This document shows positions 8,902 to 18,176 of a DNA stretch of 64,000 bases, one piece after another (position 1 is the first letter of the stretch; every line of letters begins with the position of its first letter). The position numbers were made by a program, and so were the translations under genes. This DNA is from an archaeon (GTDB lineage: Archaea > Thermoproteota > Nitrososphaeria > Nitrososphaerales > Nitrosopumilaceae): assembly GCA_024276695.1 (NCBI GenBank), contig JAJRWR010000017.1, positions 1-64,000 of the forward strand, in the 5' to 3' direction. The notes beneath the pieces were generated by a model. The model was not told the DNA's origin. It saw only the letters and a program-made list of their open reading frames with translations, and did no database searches.

Positions 8902-9453
8902 ATGTCTGAAAACGCAATATTTCCAGGTGACAAAATAGCATCTATTGAAGAATATGAGGCAGGAAATAATGCTTTTGACGATGGAGATATGGTAAGGGCA
9001 GCAACAGTTGGAGAAAAAGACATTGACAAGACATCACGAATCGTCAACGTAAAGCATCCAAAACTTCTATCAATTCCAAAAGTGGCAGATATCATTATTG
9101 GAACAGTTGTTGCAGTAATGTCATCCATGATTGCAGTTTCAATTGATTACATCAATGGAAAACCAACAACATCTAAAGTAGAATGTGTTTGTGGAACAAG
9201 GAATTTGAGGATAAGAAATGTTGCACTAGTTAATGACATTGTTACATTAAAAATTCTAAATCACCTTAATGGTACTATTCATGCATCAATTAGTGAACCA
9301 AGTTTAGGAATTTTATTTACCAAATGTAGAAAATGTGGAGGAAAAGTTGTTCCAATGCGCGATGCAATAAAATGCACAGATTGTGCATGGATTGATGAGA
9401 GAAAACTTTCTTCAAACTTTGGAAATAGTGATTTCGTAAATTTAAGAGGATAA
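8902..9453 (+). CDS. csl4: Exosome RNA-binding subunit Csl4
   Basis: Cap subunit of the archaeal RNA exosome, which recruits RNA and DnaG to the Rrp41/42 ring. The 183 residues show an N-terminal domain (FPGDKIASIEEYEAGNNAFD), a central S1 domain (VADIIIGTVVAV) and a C-terminal zinc ribbon (CRKCGGKVV...CTDCAW). It is divergent from the dehydrogenase at 7738-8823 and four codon-sized bases upstream of pheA, a likely two-gene transcript. Confidence 0.93.
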   Translation: MSENAIFPGDKIASIEEYEAGNNAFDDGDMVRAATVGEKDIDKTSRIVNVKHPKLLSIPKVADIIIGTVVAVMSSMIAVSIDYINGKPTTSKVECVCGTRNLRIRNVALVNDIVTLKILNHLNGTIHASISEPSLGILFTKCRKCGGKVVPMRDAIKCTDCAWIDERKLSSNFGNSDFVNLRG

Positions 9454-9456
9454 TAG

Positions 9457-10272
9457 ATGATACGTGTTTCGTTCCAAGGTGAACGAGGGGCTTATAGTGA
9501 AGCTGCAGCAAGATCATTTTTCAATGAACAGATCGAAACGATCCCTCTGACAACATTTGCCGAAGTATTAGAAAACACTACCAATGAAAAAACACAATAT
9601 GCTGTTTTGCCAGTAGAAAATTCTCTAGAAGGAAGTGTTGGTGAAAGTTATGATTTGTTATATTCAACATCTCTAAATGCAACAGGCGAAATTTATCATA
9701 GAATCGAACATTGTTTAATTGGAACTGGCAATATTGATCAAATTGATACAGTCTATTCACATCCACAAGCTTTAGGCCAATGCAGAAAGTTCATTGAAGA
9801 GCATAACATGAAAACAATTCCTGCATATGATACAGCAGGAAGTGTAAAAATAGTCAAAGAGATAAACAAAGAAAATTGTGCATGTATTGCCAGCAAAGAG
9901 GCAGCAAAAAGATATGAAGTGCCAATCATCTTAGACAATATTGCAAATAATCTGAACAACTATACCAGATTTTTGATTCTATCAAAAACAGACAATTCTG
10001 AGACAGGTAATGACAAAACATCAATAATATTTTCAATAAAACACGAACCAGGCTCGTTATTTAGAATAATTGAGAATTTCCACAGAAACAATGTAAACCT
10101 AACAAAGATAGAATCAAGACCAACAAAAGCAAATACTTGGGAATATAATTTCTATGTAGATTTTGAAGGACATCAAAATAACCCTAAAATTTCTGAAATG
10201 TTAAAAAGAATAAAACAAGAAACTCTGTTTATGAAAGTTTTAGGATCCTATCCTTCAGCGAAATTGAGCTAA
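9457..10272 (+). CDS. pheA: Prephenate dehydratase
   Basis: Converts prephenate to phenylpyruvate in phenylalanine synthesis. It is a monofunctional 271-residue form with no chorismate mutase. It has the PDT domain (GERGAYSEAAA, VENSLEGSVGESYDLL, catalytic NNYTRFLIL) followed by an ACT domain with the phenylalanine-binding ESRP motif, so feedback control is expected. It ends convergently over the stop of the membrane protein at 10269-10739. Confidence 0.94.
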   Translation: MIRVSFQGERGAYSEAAARSFFNEQIETIPLTTFAEVLENTTNEKTQYAVLPVENSLEGSVGESYDLLYSTSLNATGEIYHRIEHCLIGTGNIDQIDTVYSHPQALGQCRKFIEEHNMKTIPAYDTAGSVKIVKEINKENCACIASKEAAKRYEVPIILDNIANNLNNYTRFLILSKTDNSETGNDKTSIIFSIKHEPGSLFRIIENFHRNNVNLTKIESRPTKANTWEYNFYVDFEGHQNNPKISEMLKRIKQETLFMKVLGSYPSAKLS

Positions 10273-10739
10273 AATCCTTTAGGTTTTCTCAGAGTAAAGC
10301 CCATACTAAATCCAATGATTACAACTCCTGATGTAATTACCATAAGATCAAAAGTAAATCCAATTGGATTAGGAGTTTGTTTGGTTATTGCTGTAATTTC
10401 TAAATCAGAGCTTCCTGTATTTTGAATTTGAATTTTTGTTTCACCGTCTTTTAGATGAACCCAGTCTAAAGTTAATTCTTTTTTGTACGAAGTGTTTGGA
10501 ATTTGTAATCCATCTCCAGGACTTTGAAGTTTGAGATCAAAGGCATCGCCAATAATGGTCAAAGATTGAGGTGCATGATTAGGTGCAGGAATTCTTAAAG
10601 TGGTTGAATCACCTTCGACTATAGTAAAAATTTCAGTTACATCTACGGTAGGTCCCAAATTAGAAAATAAAGAATAACCCCCAAGTGCAAGAATTACACT
10701 TCCAACTACCAATCCAATAATAGTTCGTTTAGAAAGCAT
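10269..10739 (-). CDS. Small membrane protein with extracytoplasmic beta domain
   Basis: 156 residues with a hydrophobic segment at ~8-27, a polar middle rich in beta-type residues, and a second hydrophobic segment at ~130-148, then RKPKGF. This would place the central domain outside the cell, anchored at both ends. I do not recognise the family. The stop overlaps the pheA end by four bases on opposite strands. Confidence 0.65.
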   Translation of the reverse strand: MLSKRTIIGLVVGSVILALGGYSLFSNLGPTVDVTEIFTIVEGDSTTLRIPAPNHAPQSLTIIGDAFDLKLQSPGDGLQIPNTSYKKELTLDWVHLKDGETKIQIQNTGSSDLEITAITKQTPNPIGFTFDLMVITSGVVIIGFSMGFTLRKPKGF

Positions 10740-10741
10740 AA

Positions 10742-11533
10742 TTGAATAATTCTAGATACTGTTTAAAAAATTATCTACAATGTGGATCTAATCTCTATTA
10801 CTCTGCATTCCATCTAGCATCGTCTTTCATATTTTTGGCAAATGAATCTCAGTTAAAATTAGATGATTATTTGTTGAGCCCAAATACGTCTGAAAATACC
10901 AAAAAAAGAAGAATTTTAGATATTTCACATACAGAACTTCCAAAATATCTCCTAAAGGTATCAGGACATGATGATTTTAAGAAAAATCTTTCAGAAAGTC
11001 TAGAAATCTTAATGGAATTACGTGAACTTCATTCGTATGGGCCTTATCTGCAATTACTAAAGGATTATGATGAAAGTGAAAAAAATATTGGATTTTCTTA
11101 CAAATTTGTTTTACAAAAAGAACACTTCAATCTAAAAGATAAACAAAGAACTGATGACAAACCACTATTTACTGAAACATATCGAATTTGTGAAATACAA
11201 TATAAAAAAATTGAACAGTTAATCAGCAATTATTATGATATTTTTGTGGAGAGAAAACCTAGATTTGAAAAATATCAATCAGGGCTTTTAGCTTATGTAA
11301 TACCTCCGTTAATTCCTAATGTTTTATCTCCATTATCAGATAAATCAATTCTAAAAGAAGTAGAAAAGAAAATGGAAGTCTTATCTGAAATGTTAGGAAA
11401 AGATGAAAAGAAAATGTACAATCAAGGTAAAAAACGAAATGCTGAACCACAGAGAAAATCTCTTGAGAAAGGTGAGGTTCTAACAGAAATTAGATTAGGA
11501 TTATCTAAAAAATATACAATTAGATCTGACTAA
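10742..11533 (+). CDS. Hypothetical protein, possible HEPN-like fold
   Basis: A 263-residue soluble protein. The first possible start is TTG at 10742; no ATG occurs in the first ~90 codons, so the start is uncertain. It is largely helical with charged C-terminal coils. The segments LYYSAFHLASSFIFLA and LRELHSYGPY recall HEPN domains (the YxxAxxxA helix and an Arg-His pair), but this is weak. It is followed by another HEPN-like ORF 50 bases downstream. Function unknown. Confidence 0.55.
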   Translation: MNNSRYCLKNYLQCGSNLYYSAFHLASSFIFLANESQLKLDDYLLSPNTSENTKKRRILDISHTELPKYLLKVSGHDDFKKNLSESLEILMELRELHSYGPYLQLLKDYDESEKNIGFSYKFVLQKEHFNLKDKQRTDDKPLFTETYRICEIQYKKIEQLISNYYDIFVERKPRFEKYQSGLLAYVIPPLIPNVLSPLSDKSILKEVEKKMEVLSEMLGKDEKKMYNQGKKRNAEPQRKSLEKGEVLTEIRLGLSKKYTIRSD

Positions 11534-11583
11534 AATCATTAATCATGGAGAATACAGAATAAGGGAAGGAATAATCACAATGT

Positions 11584-12243
11584 ATGTCCACATTTTTACA
11601 AGTATACCAACAAGCTCAATTAGATTTCCAGCAACTTTGCTCTAAAATAAGAGATCTAAACTTGAAAGCAAATTATCCAGCAACTGACAAAAGACATGGG
11701 GCACTTCAATCACTAATGAAAATTTGTATGTGGAAATTGATGGACATTAAGAGTTTTCAAAACTATGGAATTGAACATACTTCAATTCTAATAACTACTT
11801 TTAATCTAAATAGACATGATGCGCTTCAATTTGCCAATTCCACTGATATTCTATTACGAGTATCTTTTCTTACATTGTTCATGTTTCAAACAGAAAATTT
11901 GCTAAGAATGATTCTGGATAATCTAGATGTGAATGGAACTAGTAACAAATACTATAATATTTGTAAAGATGTTTTACAGGTTACTCATCCCAATAATTTA
12001 CAAGAAAAACACGATATTTTACAGGTCACAGCATATTTGCGTAACTGCCTTCACAATAGTGGGGCTCATACAAATCAATCAAAATCATTTACAATTGGGA
12101 ATGTAACTTATGATTTTGTACAAAATCAGATGTTTTCTCATGCTGCATGGTCAGATATTATTATCATGGTTAATGAATTAGTGGATGTTGTTGATGAAAT
12201 TATTTCTGATTCAAATGTAAAAGCATTAAGCATACTAAGATAA
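11584..12243 (+). CDS. Hypothetical HEPN-like protein
   Basis: 219 residues, soluble and mainly helical. Near residue 150 it has YLRNCLHNSGAH, which resembles the RN..H.(N)G catalytic signature of RiboL-PSP/HEPN ribonuclease-type domains, though the Arg-His spacing is three residues and not the common four to six. No obvious antitoxin neighbour is present; the 263-residue ORF upstream is the only candidate partner. Function not assigned. Confidence 0.6.
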   Translation: MSTFLQVYQQAQLDFQQLCSKIRDLNLKANYPATDKRHGALQSLMKICMWKLMDIKSFQNYGIEHTSILITTFNLNRHDALQFANSTDILLRVSFLTLFMFQTENLLRMILDNLDVNGTSNKYYNICKDVLQVTHPNNLQEKHDILQVTAYLRNCLHNSGAHTNQSKSFTIGNVTYDFVQNQMFSHAAWSDIIIMVNELVDVVDEIISDSNVKALSILR

Positions 12244-12306
12244 TATTGCAATTTCAATTAACCGACTCTTACAAAATAGTATAATTGAATTTGAAAGTTT
12301 AAGTAT

Positions 12307-13737
12307 CTACATCAAAGAAACATCATGAGGCTGACTTTCTGCAAATCCAGCTCTTGACATTTTGATAAATTCTGCATTTTCTTGCATTTGTGGAATTGTG
12401 TGGGCTCCACAATAACTCAGACCAGAACGTACTCCACCTGTTAATTGTTTTAAAATATCAGTAACAGTTCCTTTGTAAGGAACCATTGCCTCCACTCCTT
12501 CTGCAACATAATCATTAAGATCATCATCAAGGGATATCGAGCCTGTTTCTTTTGATTTTCTACCAATTGATGCAGCTAGTGATGCCATTCCCCTATACAC
12601 TTTGAATCGTTTTCCATTTTTAGTCAGAACGGTACCAGGAGACTCGTCAGTTCCTCCAAGCATACTGCCCACCATTACTGAAGAAGCACCAGAAGCTAAT
12701 GCTTTAGTGGCATCACCGGATGTCCGGGTTCCGCCATCAGAAATTATAGGAATTCCATGATCATTGCCAATTTTTGCACAGTCCATTACTGCAGTTAACT
12801 GAGGTACACCAGAGCCAGTAATTACCCTAGTAATACAAATCGAACCAGAACCTACACCGACTTTAACAGCATCAACCCCAGCTTTAATCAAATCTTCGGC
12901 TCCTTGAGCAGTTGCGATATTTCCTGCAATTAATTCACAGTTTGGAAATGCTTTTTTGATATTTCTGATTGTACTCATTGCATTTTCACTATGTCCATGA
13001 GCAATGTCAACTACAAGAACATCAGCACCTGCTTCTAAAAGAGATTCGCTTCTTTCTAAAAAGTCACCTTTCACTCCAACTGCTGCACCAACTAATGGTC
13101 TACCTTTCTTATCTTTAGATGCATTTGGAAAATCAGCATTATTTGTAATATCCTTGCTTGTAATCAGACCTTTGACAATTCCAGAATCATCAACTATTGG
13201 TAGTTTTTCAATTCTATGTTTATGTAAGATTTCTTTAGATTCATTTAATGTAACACCTAATTTCGCTGTTACAACATCTTTAGTCATTACATCTTGGATT
13301 TTATTGTCTCTATTTGCAAACAGTAAATCTCGCTCAGTTACAATTCCTATTAATTTAGAATTAGAATCAACAACTAATAATCCAGAGATTTCTTTGTCTT
13401 CTGCATAATCAAGTGCTTCTTCAATAGATTTGTCTGGAGATATAGAATATGGGTTTTCAATCATTACACTGCCTGATCGTTTGACTTTGAGAACCTCATT
13501 TGCTTGTTCTCTGATTGTCAAAAATCTATGAATAATTCCTATGCCTCCTGCACGAGCCATAGCTCCTGCCATAGAAGATTCAGTTACAGTATCCATATTT
13601 GCACTCACAAAAGGAATGTTAATTGATAAATTTCGAGATAATTTGGTAGTTAAGTCTGTCTGACTTCTACTAGTAATATCTGAATATTTGGGTACGAGAA
13701 GAACGTCATCAAAAGTTAATCCTTCTTTGAATTCCAA
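12307..13737 (-). CDS. guaB: Inosine-5'-monophosphate dehydrogenase
   Basis: Oxidises IMP to XMP with NAD, committing purines to GMP. The 476-residue protein has the TIM barrel ([15 protein letters not shown] at the start), two CBS domains inserted at about residues 95-205 ([17 protein letters not shown]...VMTKDVVTA), the phosphate-binding and catalytic-cysteine loop [13 protein letters not shown], and the mobile flap region. guaA, the next enzyme, is in this window at 16015 on the other strand. Confidence 0.97.
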   Translation of the reverse strand: MEFKEGLTFDDVLLVPKYSDITSRSQTDLTTKLSRNLSINIPFVSANMDTVTESSMAGAMARAGGIGIIHRFLTIREQANEVLKVKRSGSVMIENPYSISPDKSIEEALDYAEDKEISGLLVVDSNSKLIGIVTERDLLFANRDNKIQDVMTKDVVTAKLGVTLNESKEILHKHRIEKLPIVDDSGIVKGLITSKDITNNADFPNASKDKKGRPLVGAAVGVKGDFLERSESLLEAGADVLVVDIAHGHSENAMSTIRNIKKAFPNCELIAGNIATAQGAEDLIKAGVDAVKVGVGSGSICITRVITGSGVPQLTAVMDCAKIGNDHGIPIISDGGTRTSGDATKALASGASSVMVGSMLGGTDESPGTVLTKNGKRFKVYRGMASLAASIGRKSKETGSISLDDDLNDYVAEGVEAMVPYKGTVTDILKQLTGGVRSGLSYCGAHTIPQMQENAEFIKMSRAGFAESQPHDVSLM

Positions 13738-13767
13738 TGAAACCTTGTTAAGAAAGTAAAATATTGA

Positions 13768-14646
13768 TTATAAGCCTTTGTGTTGTGTGGATAGTTTAGA
13801 GGCGATCGTTATCGCATCTTTGGTTGCATCCACGTTATGAGTACGAACGATATCAGCCCCATTCATAACAGAAACAGTTTCTGCGGCAATCGATCCAAAT
13901 AATCGATCCTTTGGATTTTCTTTTCCTAAGATTTTTCCTATAAATGATTTGTTAGAAACTGAGATTAGAATAGGAAAAGTTTGTTTTATCGAACTTAGAC
14001 TTTTCAATATAGATAGATCCCTTTCTAGCCAGTCTGATTTGATTTTTGTAAAAAATGGACCTTTACCAGTTTTTCTAAAAAATCCAATAGCAGGATCTAA
14101 AACGATTTTTTGGTTAGATATGTTGGATTTTTTTGCTATTTGCAAGCTATCTCTAAGTAGTTTCTTGGCAAGGATTACAGGATTTCCAACTGCAATTTTT
14201 GGAGAAAATGCACATAAAATTAGAGATGGAGAAAATTTGGATACGACTTCTTGCATTTTTTCATCATATTTTAATCCAGAAATATCATTGATTATTTCAA
14301 CTCCATATTCTAAAGCATCAGTTGCAACTTTTGCTCTACAAGTATCAACAGATATTGGAAGATTTGTAGAGTTTTGTATAATCTTAACTGCATCAATAAT
14401 TCTTTTTGATTCAGTTTTTTCTGAAATCATTGTAGATAGATACGGCGCAGTGGACATACCACCGACATCAATAAAATCTGCTCCCTGATTTTCCATCAAT
14501 TTAACAGTATTTTTTATATTCGTTTTACTAGTATTAACAGACTTTTTGTAAAATGATTCAGGACTAGTATTCAAAATTCCCATGATTCGTACAGGATTCT
14601 TTCCACCTACACCCACATTCGCAATTTTTGCCACATGGTTTATCAA
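13768..14646 (-). CDS. folP: Dihydropteroate synthase
   Basis: Condenses dihydropterin pyrophosphate with p-aminobenzoate in tetrahydrofolate-type cofactor synthesis. The 292-residue TIM barrel shows IMGILNTSPESFY, ADFIDVGGMSTAP, SVDTCRAKVA, INDISGL, LDPAIGFFRKTGKG and a C-terminal VRTHNVDATKDA, all standard DHPS elements. It is divergent from mptE with 12 bases between start codons. The pair encodes consecutive reactions, pterin pyrophosphorylation and then condensation. Confidence 0.9.
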   Translation of the reverse strand: MINHVAKIANVGVGGKNPVRIMGILNTSPESFYKKSVNTSKTNIKNTVKLMENQGADFIDVGGMSTAPYLSTMISEKTESKRIIDAVKIIQNSTNLPISVDTCRAKVATDALEYGVEIINDISGLKYDEKMQEVVSKFSPSLILCAFSPKIAVGNPVILAKKLLRDSLQIAKKSNISNQKIVLDPAIGFFRKTGKGPFFTKIKSDWLERDLSILKSLSSIKQTFPILISVSNKSFIGKILGKENPKDRLFGSIAAETVSVMNGADIVRTHNVDATKDAITIASKLSTQHKGL

Positions 14647-14658
14647 ATCTAATACAAT

Positions 14659-15405
14659 TTGAGTGATATGATGATTTCAGGTTGGAAAAAGAGATACTCT
14701 AAGATTTTAAAGGACTTCGGATATAGTGAAAAAAAAGATACAGAATCTGCTATTCTTTTGAATTCAATTTTGAAAAAATCTGATGTCAATAAGAAAATCA
14801 TAAGTTTAGTTAAAGGAAAAACAGTTTTTGTTATTGGTTCAGGCCCTTCTTTGTCGATGGCAATACCAAAATTAAAAAAATACAAAAAAATTATAAAAAT
14901 TGCTGCAGATAGTTCAATTAAACCACTTGTAGAAAATGGAATCATTCCAGATATTGTTGTTACAGATTTGGATGGGGATGAAAACACATTAAAAGAAATT
15001 GGAAAAACAAATTCCATTTTTGTAGTACATGCACATGGAGATAATGCAAGACGATTGGAATTTGTAAAAGAATTCAAAAATTGTATGGGAACAACACAGT
15101 CAATTCCTTTTAGTAAAATTGAAAACTTTGGAGGATTTACAGATGGAGACAGGGGGGTTTTTCTAGCAAATCATTTTCAAGCAAAAAAAGTTATTTTGTT
15201 TGGTATGGATTTTGGAAAACAAATAGGTAAATTTTCAAAAACTAAAAAATCTGAAAGGAAAATAAAATTAATGAAATTAAAACAAGGAAAATCTCTTTTG
15301 GAATGGCTATCCACCTTTACAAAATTGGAATTATTTACCACATCAAAGTCGATTAAAGGATTTGAAAAAATATCATATAAGGAACTGGATATCATAATTA
15401 CCTAG
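14659..15405 (+). CDS. mptE: 6-hydroxymethyl-7,8-dihydropterin pyrophosphokinase, archaeal type
   Basis: Archaeal non-homologous replacement of FolK (DUF115 family), which makes the pterin pyrophosphate used by folP. 248 residues with VIGSGPSLSMAI, IKIAADSS, DIVVTDLDGD, FVVHAHGDN, FGGFTDGDRGVFLA and ILFGMDFG, typical MptE signatures. Starts possible at TTG 14659 or at ATG 14668/14671; the short gap to folP suggests a leaderless ATG. The neighbour supports the pathway assignment. Confidence 0.88.
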   Translation: MSDMMISGWKKRYSKILKDFGYSEKKDTESAILLNSILKKSDVNKKIISLVKGKTVFVIGSGPSLSMAIPKLKKYKKIIKIAADSSIKPLVENGIIPDIVVTDLDGDENTLKEIGKTNSIFVVHAHGDNARRLEFVKEFKNCMGTTQSIPFSKIENFGGFTDGDRGVFLANHFQAKKVILFGMDFGKQIGKFSKTKKSERKIKLMKLKQGKSLLEWLSTFTKLELFTTSKSIKGFEKISYKELDIIIT

Positions 15406-15440
15406 AATGCATTTAATACCCATTCCTCATTAATCAAATT

Positions 15441-16010
15441 ATGAAATTCTCAGAAGAGCAAGTAAAAGAAATTGTTGCTTTGAAGGAAAATTTGATCGAG
15501 CAAATTGACAAGCATCAAGAAGGCATAGAAATGCTTGAGAAAAATATCAGTGTTTTAGATTTGTTCTTAAAAGACTCTAGTTTTACGAAAGCTTCTCAGT
15601 TAGGAATTAGGGAGGAAGTAGAGTCTAAACCAGAGATTATAGAAAAGCCTGTAGAAAATTCAATTCCAATTAAGAGAGTCAATGATGGCAAAATAATTGC
15701 CAATGCATTTGTTACACCAGATCAAGTTTCCATAGTTTTAGATAATGAAATTGTGATTAATGCAGACACGCCACCTTTCAAGTCATTCTTCTTAGACAGA
15801 ATAATTGGAGAAATGAAAAAGAAAGATATTGTAGAAGCAGAGAATGGAAAAATCCAAAAAGAGTCGGTAATTGATTATATTGTTAATAAAAACGGGGCAG
15901 ACATTAGAGAAATCATAATTAAAAACTATAGGCAAAAAGAAAGAGTAAATGAGTTAATCAATACAGCTGGATGGTCATTAACCCGAATGCTAGAAAATGT
16001 AAACAAGTGA
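15441..16010 (+). CDS. Conserved hypothetical protein, coiled coil plus alpha/beta domain
   Basis: 189 residues. The first ~55 form a likely coiled coil (QVKEIVALKENLIEQIDKHQ), then a low-complexity linker and a C-terminal region ending NTAGWSLTRMLENVNK. It sits four bases before guaA on the same strand and is probably co-transcribed with it. I do not recognise the family; a link to GMP synthesis is only positional. Confidence 0.75.
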   Translation: MKFSEEQVKEIVALKENLIEQIDKHQEGIEMLEKNISVLDLFLKDSSFTKASQLGIREEVESKPEIIEKPVENSIPIKRVNDGKIIANAFVTPDQVSIVLDNEIVINADTPPFKSFFLDRIIGEMKKKDIVEAENGKIQKESVIDYIVNKNGADIREIIIKNYRQKERVNELINTAGWSLTRMLENVNK

Positions 16011-16014
16011 TAAT

Positions 16015-17538
16015 ATGGATAAAATTGTAGTTTTAGATTTTGGATCACAATATAGTCATTTAATTTGTAGAAGAATTCGAGAGTTTTCTGTCTATGCAGA
16101 ACTAGTTCCTTATGATATTAGTTATGATGAATTACAAAAACTAAACCCTACAGGAATAATTTTCTCAGGTGGTCCATCGAGTGTTTATAGTTCAGACGCA
16201 CCTATTCCAGAAAATAAAATTTTTGATATGAATTTACCATTACTTGGAATTTGTTATGGTCATCAATTGATTATTAACAAGTATGGAGGAAAAGTGAAAA
16301 GAGCAAACAAAGAATATGGCTCATCATTACTAACAATTGATGATGATGAAGATCTTTTAAACGGAGTCGGTGAATCGGTTAGGGCATGGATGAGTCATGG
16401 TGATGAGGCAGAACAAATTCCAGAGGGTTTCAAAGTAATAGGTCATACTGAAAGTGCAAAAGCAGCTGCAATTGCATCAGAAGAGAAATCAATCTATGGA
16501 ATTCAATTTCATCCTGAAGTAGTACATACAGAACAAGGCACAGAAATTCTGAAGAATTTTGTTTTGAAAGTTTGTGGTGCAAAACAAGATTGGACTATGG
16601 AAGGTTTTATCGACACTGCTGTTGAAAAAATCTCAAAGATTGAAGGAAACGTACTCTGTGGAGTTAGTGGAGGTATAGATTCTACTGTTGTTGCATTACT
16701 TATTCACAAAGCAATAGGGGATAGGCTAAAGTGTGTTTTTGTTGATAATGGTTTGTTGCGATTAAATGAAGAAAAAGAGATTGAGGAAATGTTCAAAGAT
16801 AATTTCAAAGTAGATTTTACAGCTGTGAATGCGGCTGATGCATTTCTTGGGAAACTCAAAGGAATAGAAGAGCCTGAGAGAAAAAGGAAAATTGTAGGAG
16901 AAGAATTTGTTCAAGCATTCACTAAATTTGCTGAAGGAAATGGTCCATTCAAATGGTTAGCTCAAGGAACACTATATCCAGATGTTATTGAAAGTGGAGT
17001 ATCAAAAGGACCTGCTGCAGTTATAAAATCCCATCACAATGTGGGAGGATTACCAGAATGGCTTGATTTAGAGATTTTAGAGCCATTAAGGGATTTGTAC
17101 AAAGATGAAGTAAGAAAAATTGCAAAAATTCTTCAAGTTCCAGAAAATCTTTTCATGAGACATCCATTTCCAGGTCCAGGTTTGTCAGTCAGGATAATTG
17201 GAGAAGTTACTCCAACAAAGCTAGAGATTTGTAAAGTAGCCAGTAAAATTGTCGAAGATGAGTTGATTGAGGCTGGTTTGTATGAAAAAGTATGGCAGGC
17301 ATACGCAGCAGTGGGAGATGACAGAGCAGTTGGAGTTGTTGGAGATGAACGCAGATATGGAAATATTGTAATGATTAGAGTTGTAGATTCAGTTGATGCA
17401 ATGACTGCAGATTGGACAAGATTACCACATGGATTATTAGAAAAGATGAGTAACAGGATAACAAATGAAATTGAAGACGTTACTTGGGTTACATATGCCA
17501 TATCAAGCAAACCACCAGCAACCATAGAGCCGCAGTAG
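16015..17538 (+). CDS. guaA: GMP synthase (glutamine-hydrolysing), two-domain
   Basis: Amidates XMP to GMP. 507 residues with both functions in one chain: glutamine amidotransferase (catalytic Cys in LLGICYGHQ, His/Glu in GIQFHPEV) and ATP pyrophosphatase (SGGIDST P-loop at ~215, then the dimerisation domain ending SSKPPATIEPQ). Many Euryarchaeota split these domains into two genes, so the fused bacterial-style form is notable. The stop overlaps the next gene's GTG start (TAGTG). Confidence 0.97.
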   Translation: MDKIVVLDFGSQYSHLICRRIREFSVYAELVPYDISYDELQKLNPTGIIFSGGPSSVYSSDAPIPENKIFDMNLPLLGICYGHQLIINKYGGKVKRANKEYGSSLLTIDDDEDLLNGVGESVRAWMSHGDEAEQIPEGFKVIGHTESAKAAAIASEEKSIYGIQFHPEVVHTEQGTEILKNFVLKVCGAKQDWTMEGFIDTAVEKISKIEGNVLCGVSGGIDSTVVALLIHKAIGDRLKCVFVDNGLLRLNEEKEIEEMFKDNFKVDFTAVNAADAFLGKLKGIEEPERKRKIVGEEFVQAFTKFAEGNGPFKWLAQGTLYPDVIESGVSKGPAAVIKSHHNVGGLPEWLDLEILEPLRDLYKDEVRKIAKILQVPENLFMRHPFPGPGLSVRIIGEVTPTKLEICKVASKIVEDELIEAGLYEKVWQAYAAVGDDRAVGVVGDERRYGNIVMIRVVDSVDAMTADWTRLPHGLLEKMSNRITNEIEDVTWVTYAISSKPPATIEPQ

Positions 17539-17903
17539 TGATAAGATTGGAATACGAAAAAATTTGTGAGCAGATTCTAAAATGTGATAAGAATGTTCGA
17601 TATGTGGGAATTTATGATTTCGGAGAATTGTATGATAGAATGCGTCCGGGATTGAAGAGCCATTTATCAAGAGAAGAAACTGAGATATCCTTATCTCAGG
17701 CAGTTTACAGATGGTCAACACGTAAAAAAACTGCAGACAAAATTGGAAAACCAATTTATTCATTAACAAAATATGGGAAAATTTACAGGGTAACTATTCC
17801 AATTGGAGGTGCCGGATTGATTCTCGCTAGTATTGAATTAGATTCGGAAGTAAGCATGATCGTAGAAAAAATTATAACAATTAAAAACCAATATTCTTCG
17901 TAA
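17538..17903 (+). CDS. DUF6659-type small protein
   Basis: About 121 residues from a GTG that overlaps the guaA stop. The segments YEKICEQILKCDKNVRYVGI, LSREETEISLSQAVYRW and KIGKPIYSLTKYGKIYRVTI match a family common in ammonia-oxidising archaea, of unknown function, with a roadblock/profilin-like look. In-frame codons continue upstream inside guaA, but coupling at TAGTG is the more natural start. Confidence 0.72.
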   Translation: MIRLEYEKICEQILKCDKNVRYVGIYDFGELYDRMRPGLKSHLSREETEISLSQAVYRWSTRKKTADKIGKPIYSLTKYGKIYRVTIPIGGAGLILASIELDSEVSMIVEKIITIKNQYSS

Positions 17904-17906
17904 TTT

Positions 17907-18176
17907 ATGATTAGTATGGATTTTCATGTTTTTGACACATACGTAAAAGCAAAAGATGGACACATAATGCATTTTGATGTAGTAACTGACAATAGCGAAG
18001 TAGAAAAAGCAATTTTGTTTGCAAAAGAATGGCTAAAGTCAATTGGGGAAGAATCATCCACTGTTACTACAAAAGAATGCAAGTTTTGTCACACACAATC
18101 CGTTCCAGAAGATATGGAGATTGAAATAATGACAGATGGGTATTCAATTTCAAAGATGGAAGGATGTCCAAATTAA
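17907..18176 (+). CDS. DUF2024 family protein
   Basis: 89 residues. FHVFDTYVKAKDGHIMHFDV and KECKFCHTQSVPEDMEIEI match the DUF2024 family, small alpha/beta proteins with a Cys-x2-Cys-His-like site. Function unknown. It is four bases after the previous stop, so probably part of the guaA transcript. Its last four bases overlap the convergent ROK kinase stop. Confidence 0.8.
   Translation: MISMDFHVFDTYVKAKDGHIMHFDVVTDNSEVEKAILFAKEWLKSIGEESSTVTTKECKFCHTQSVPEDMEIEIMTDGYSISKMEGCPN

Noticed and set aside
13949-14488. 179-codon open frame on the + strand
   Set aside because: Lies fully antisense to folP, whose protein has clear family motifs; the antisense translation has none.
14649-15077. 142-codon open frame on the - strand
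   Set aside because: Antisense to mptE; Phe/Ser/Ile-rich translation typical of the reverse strand of AT-rich genes.
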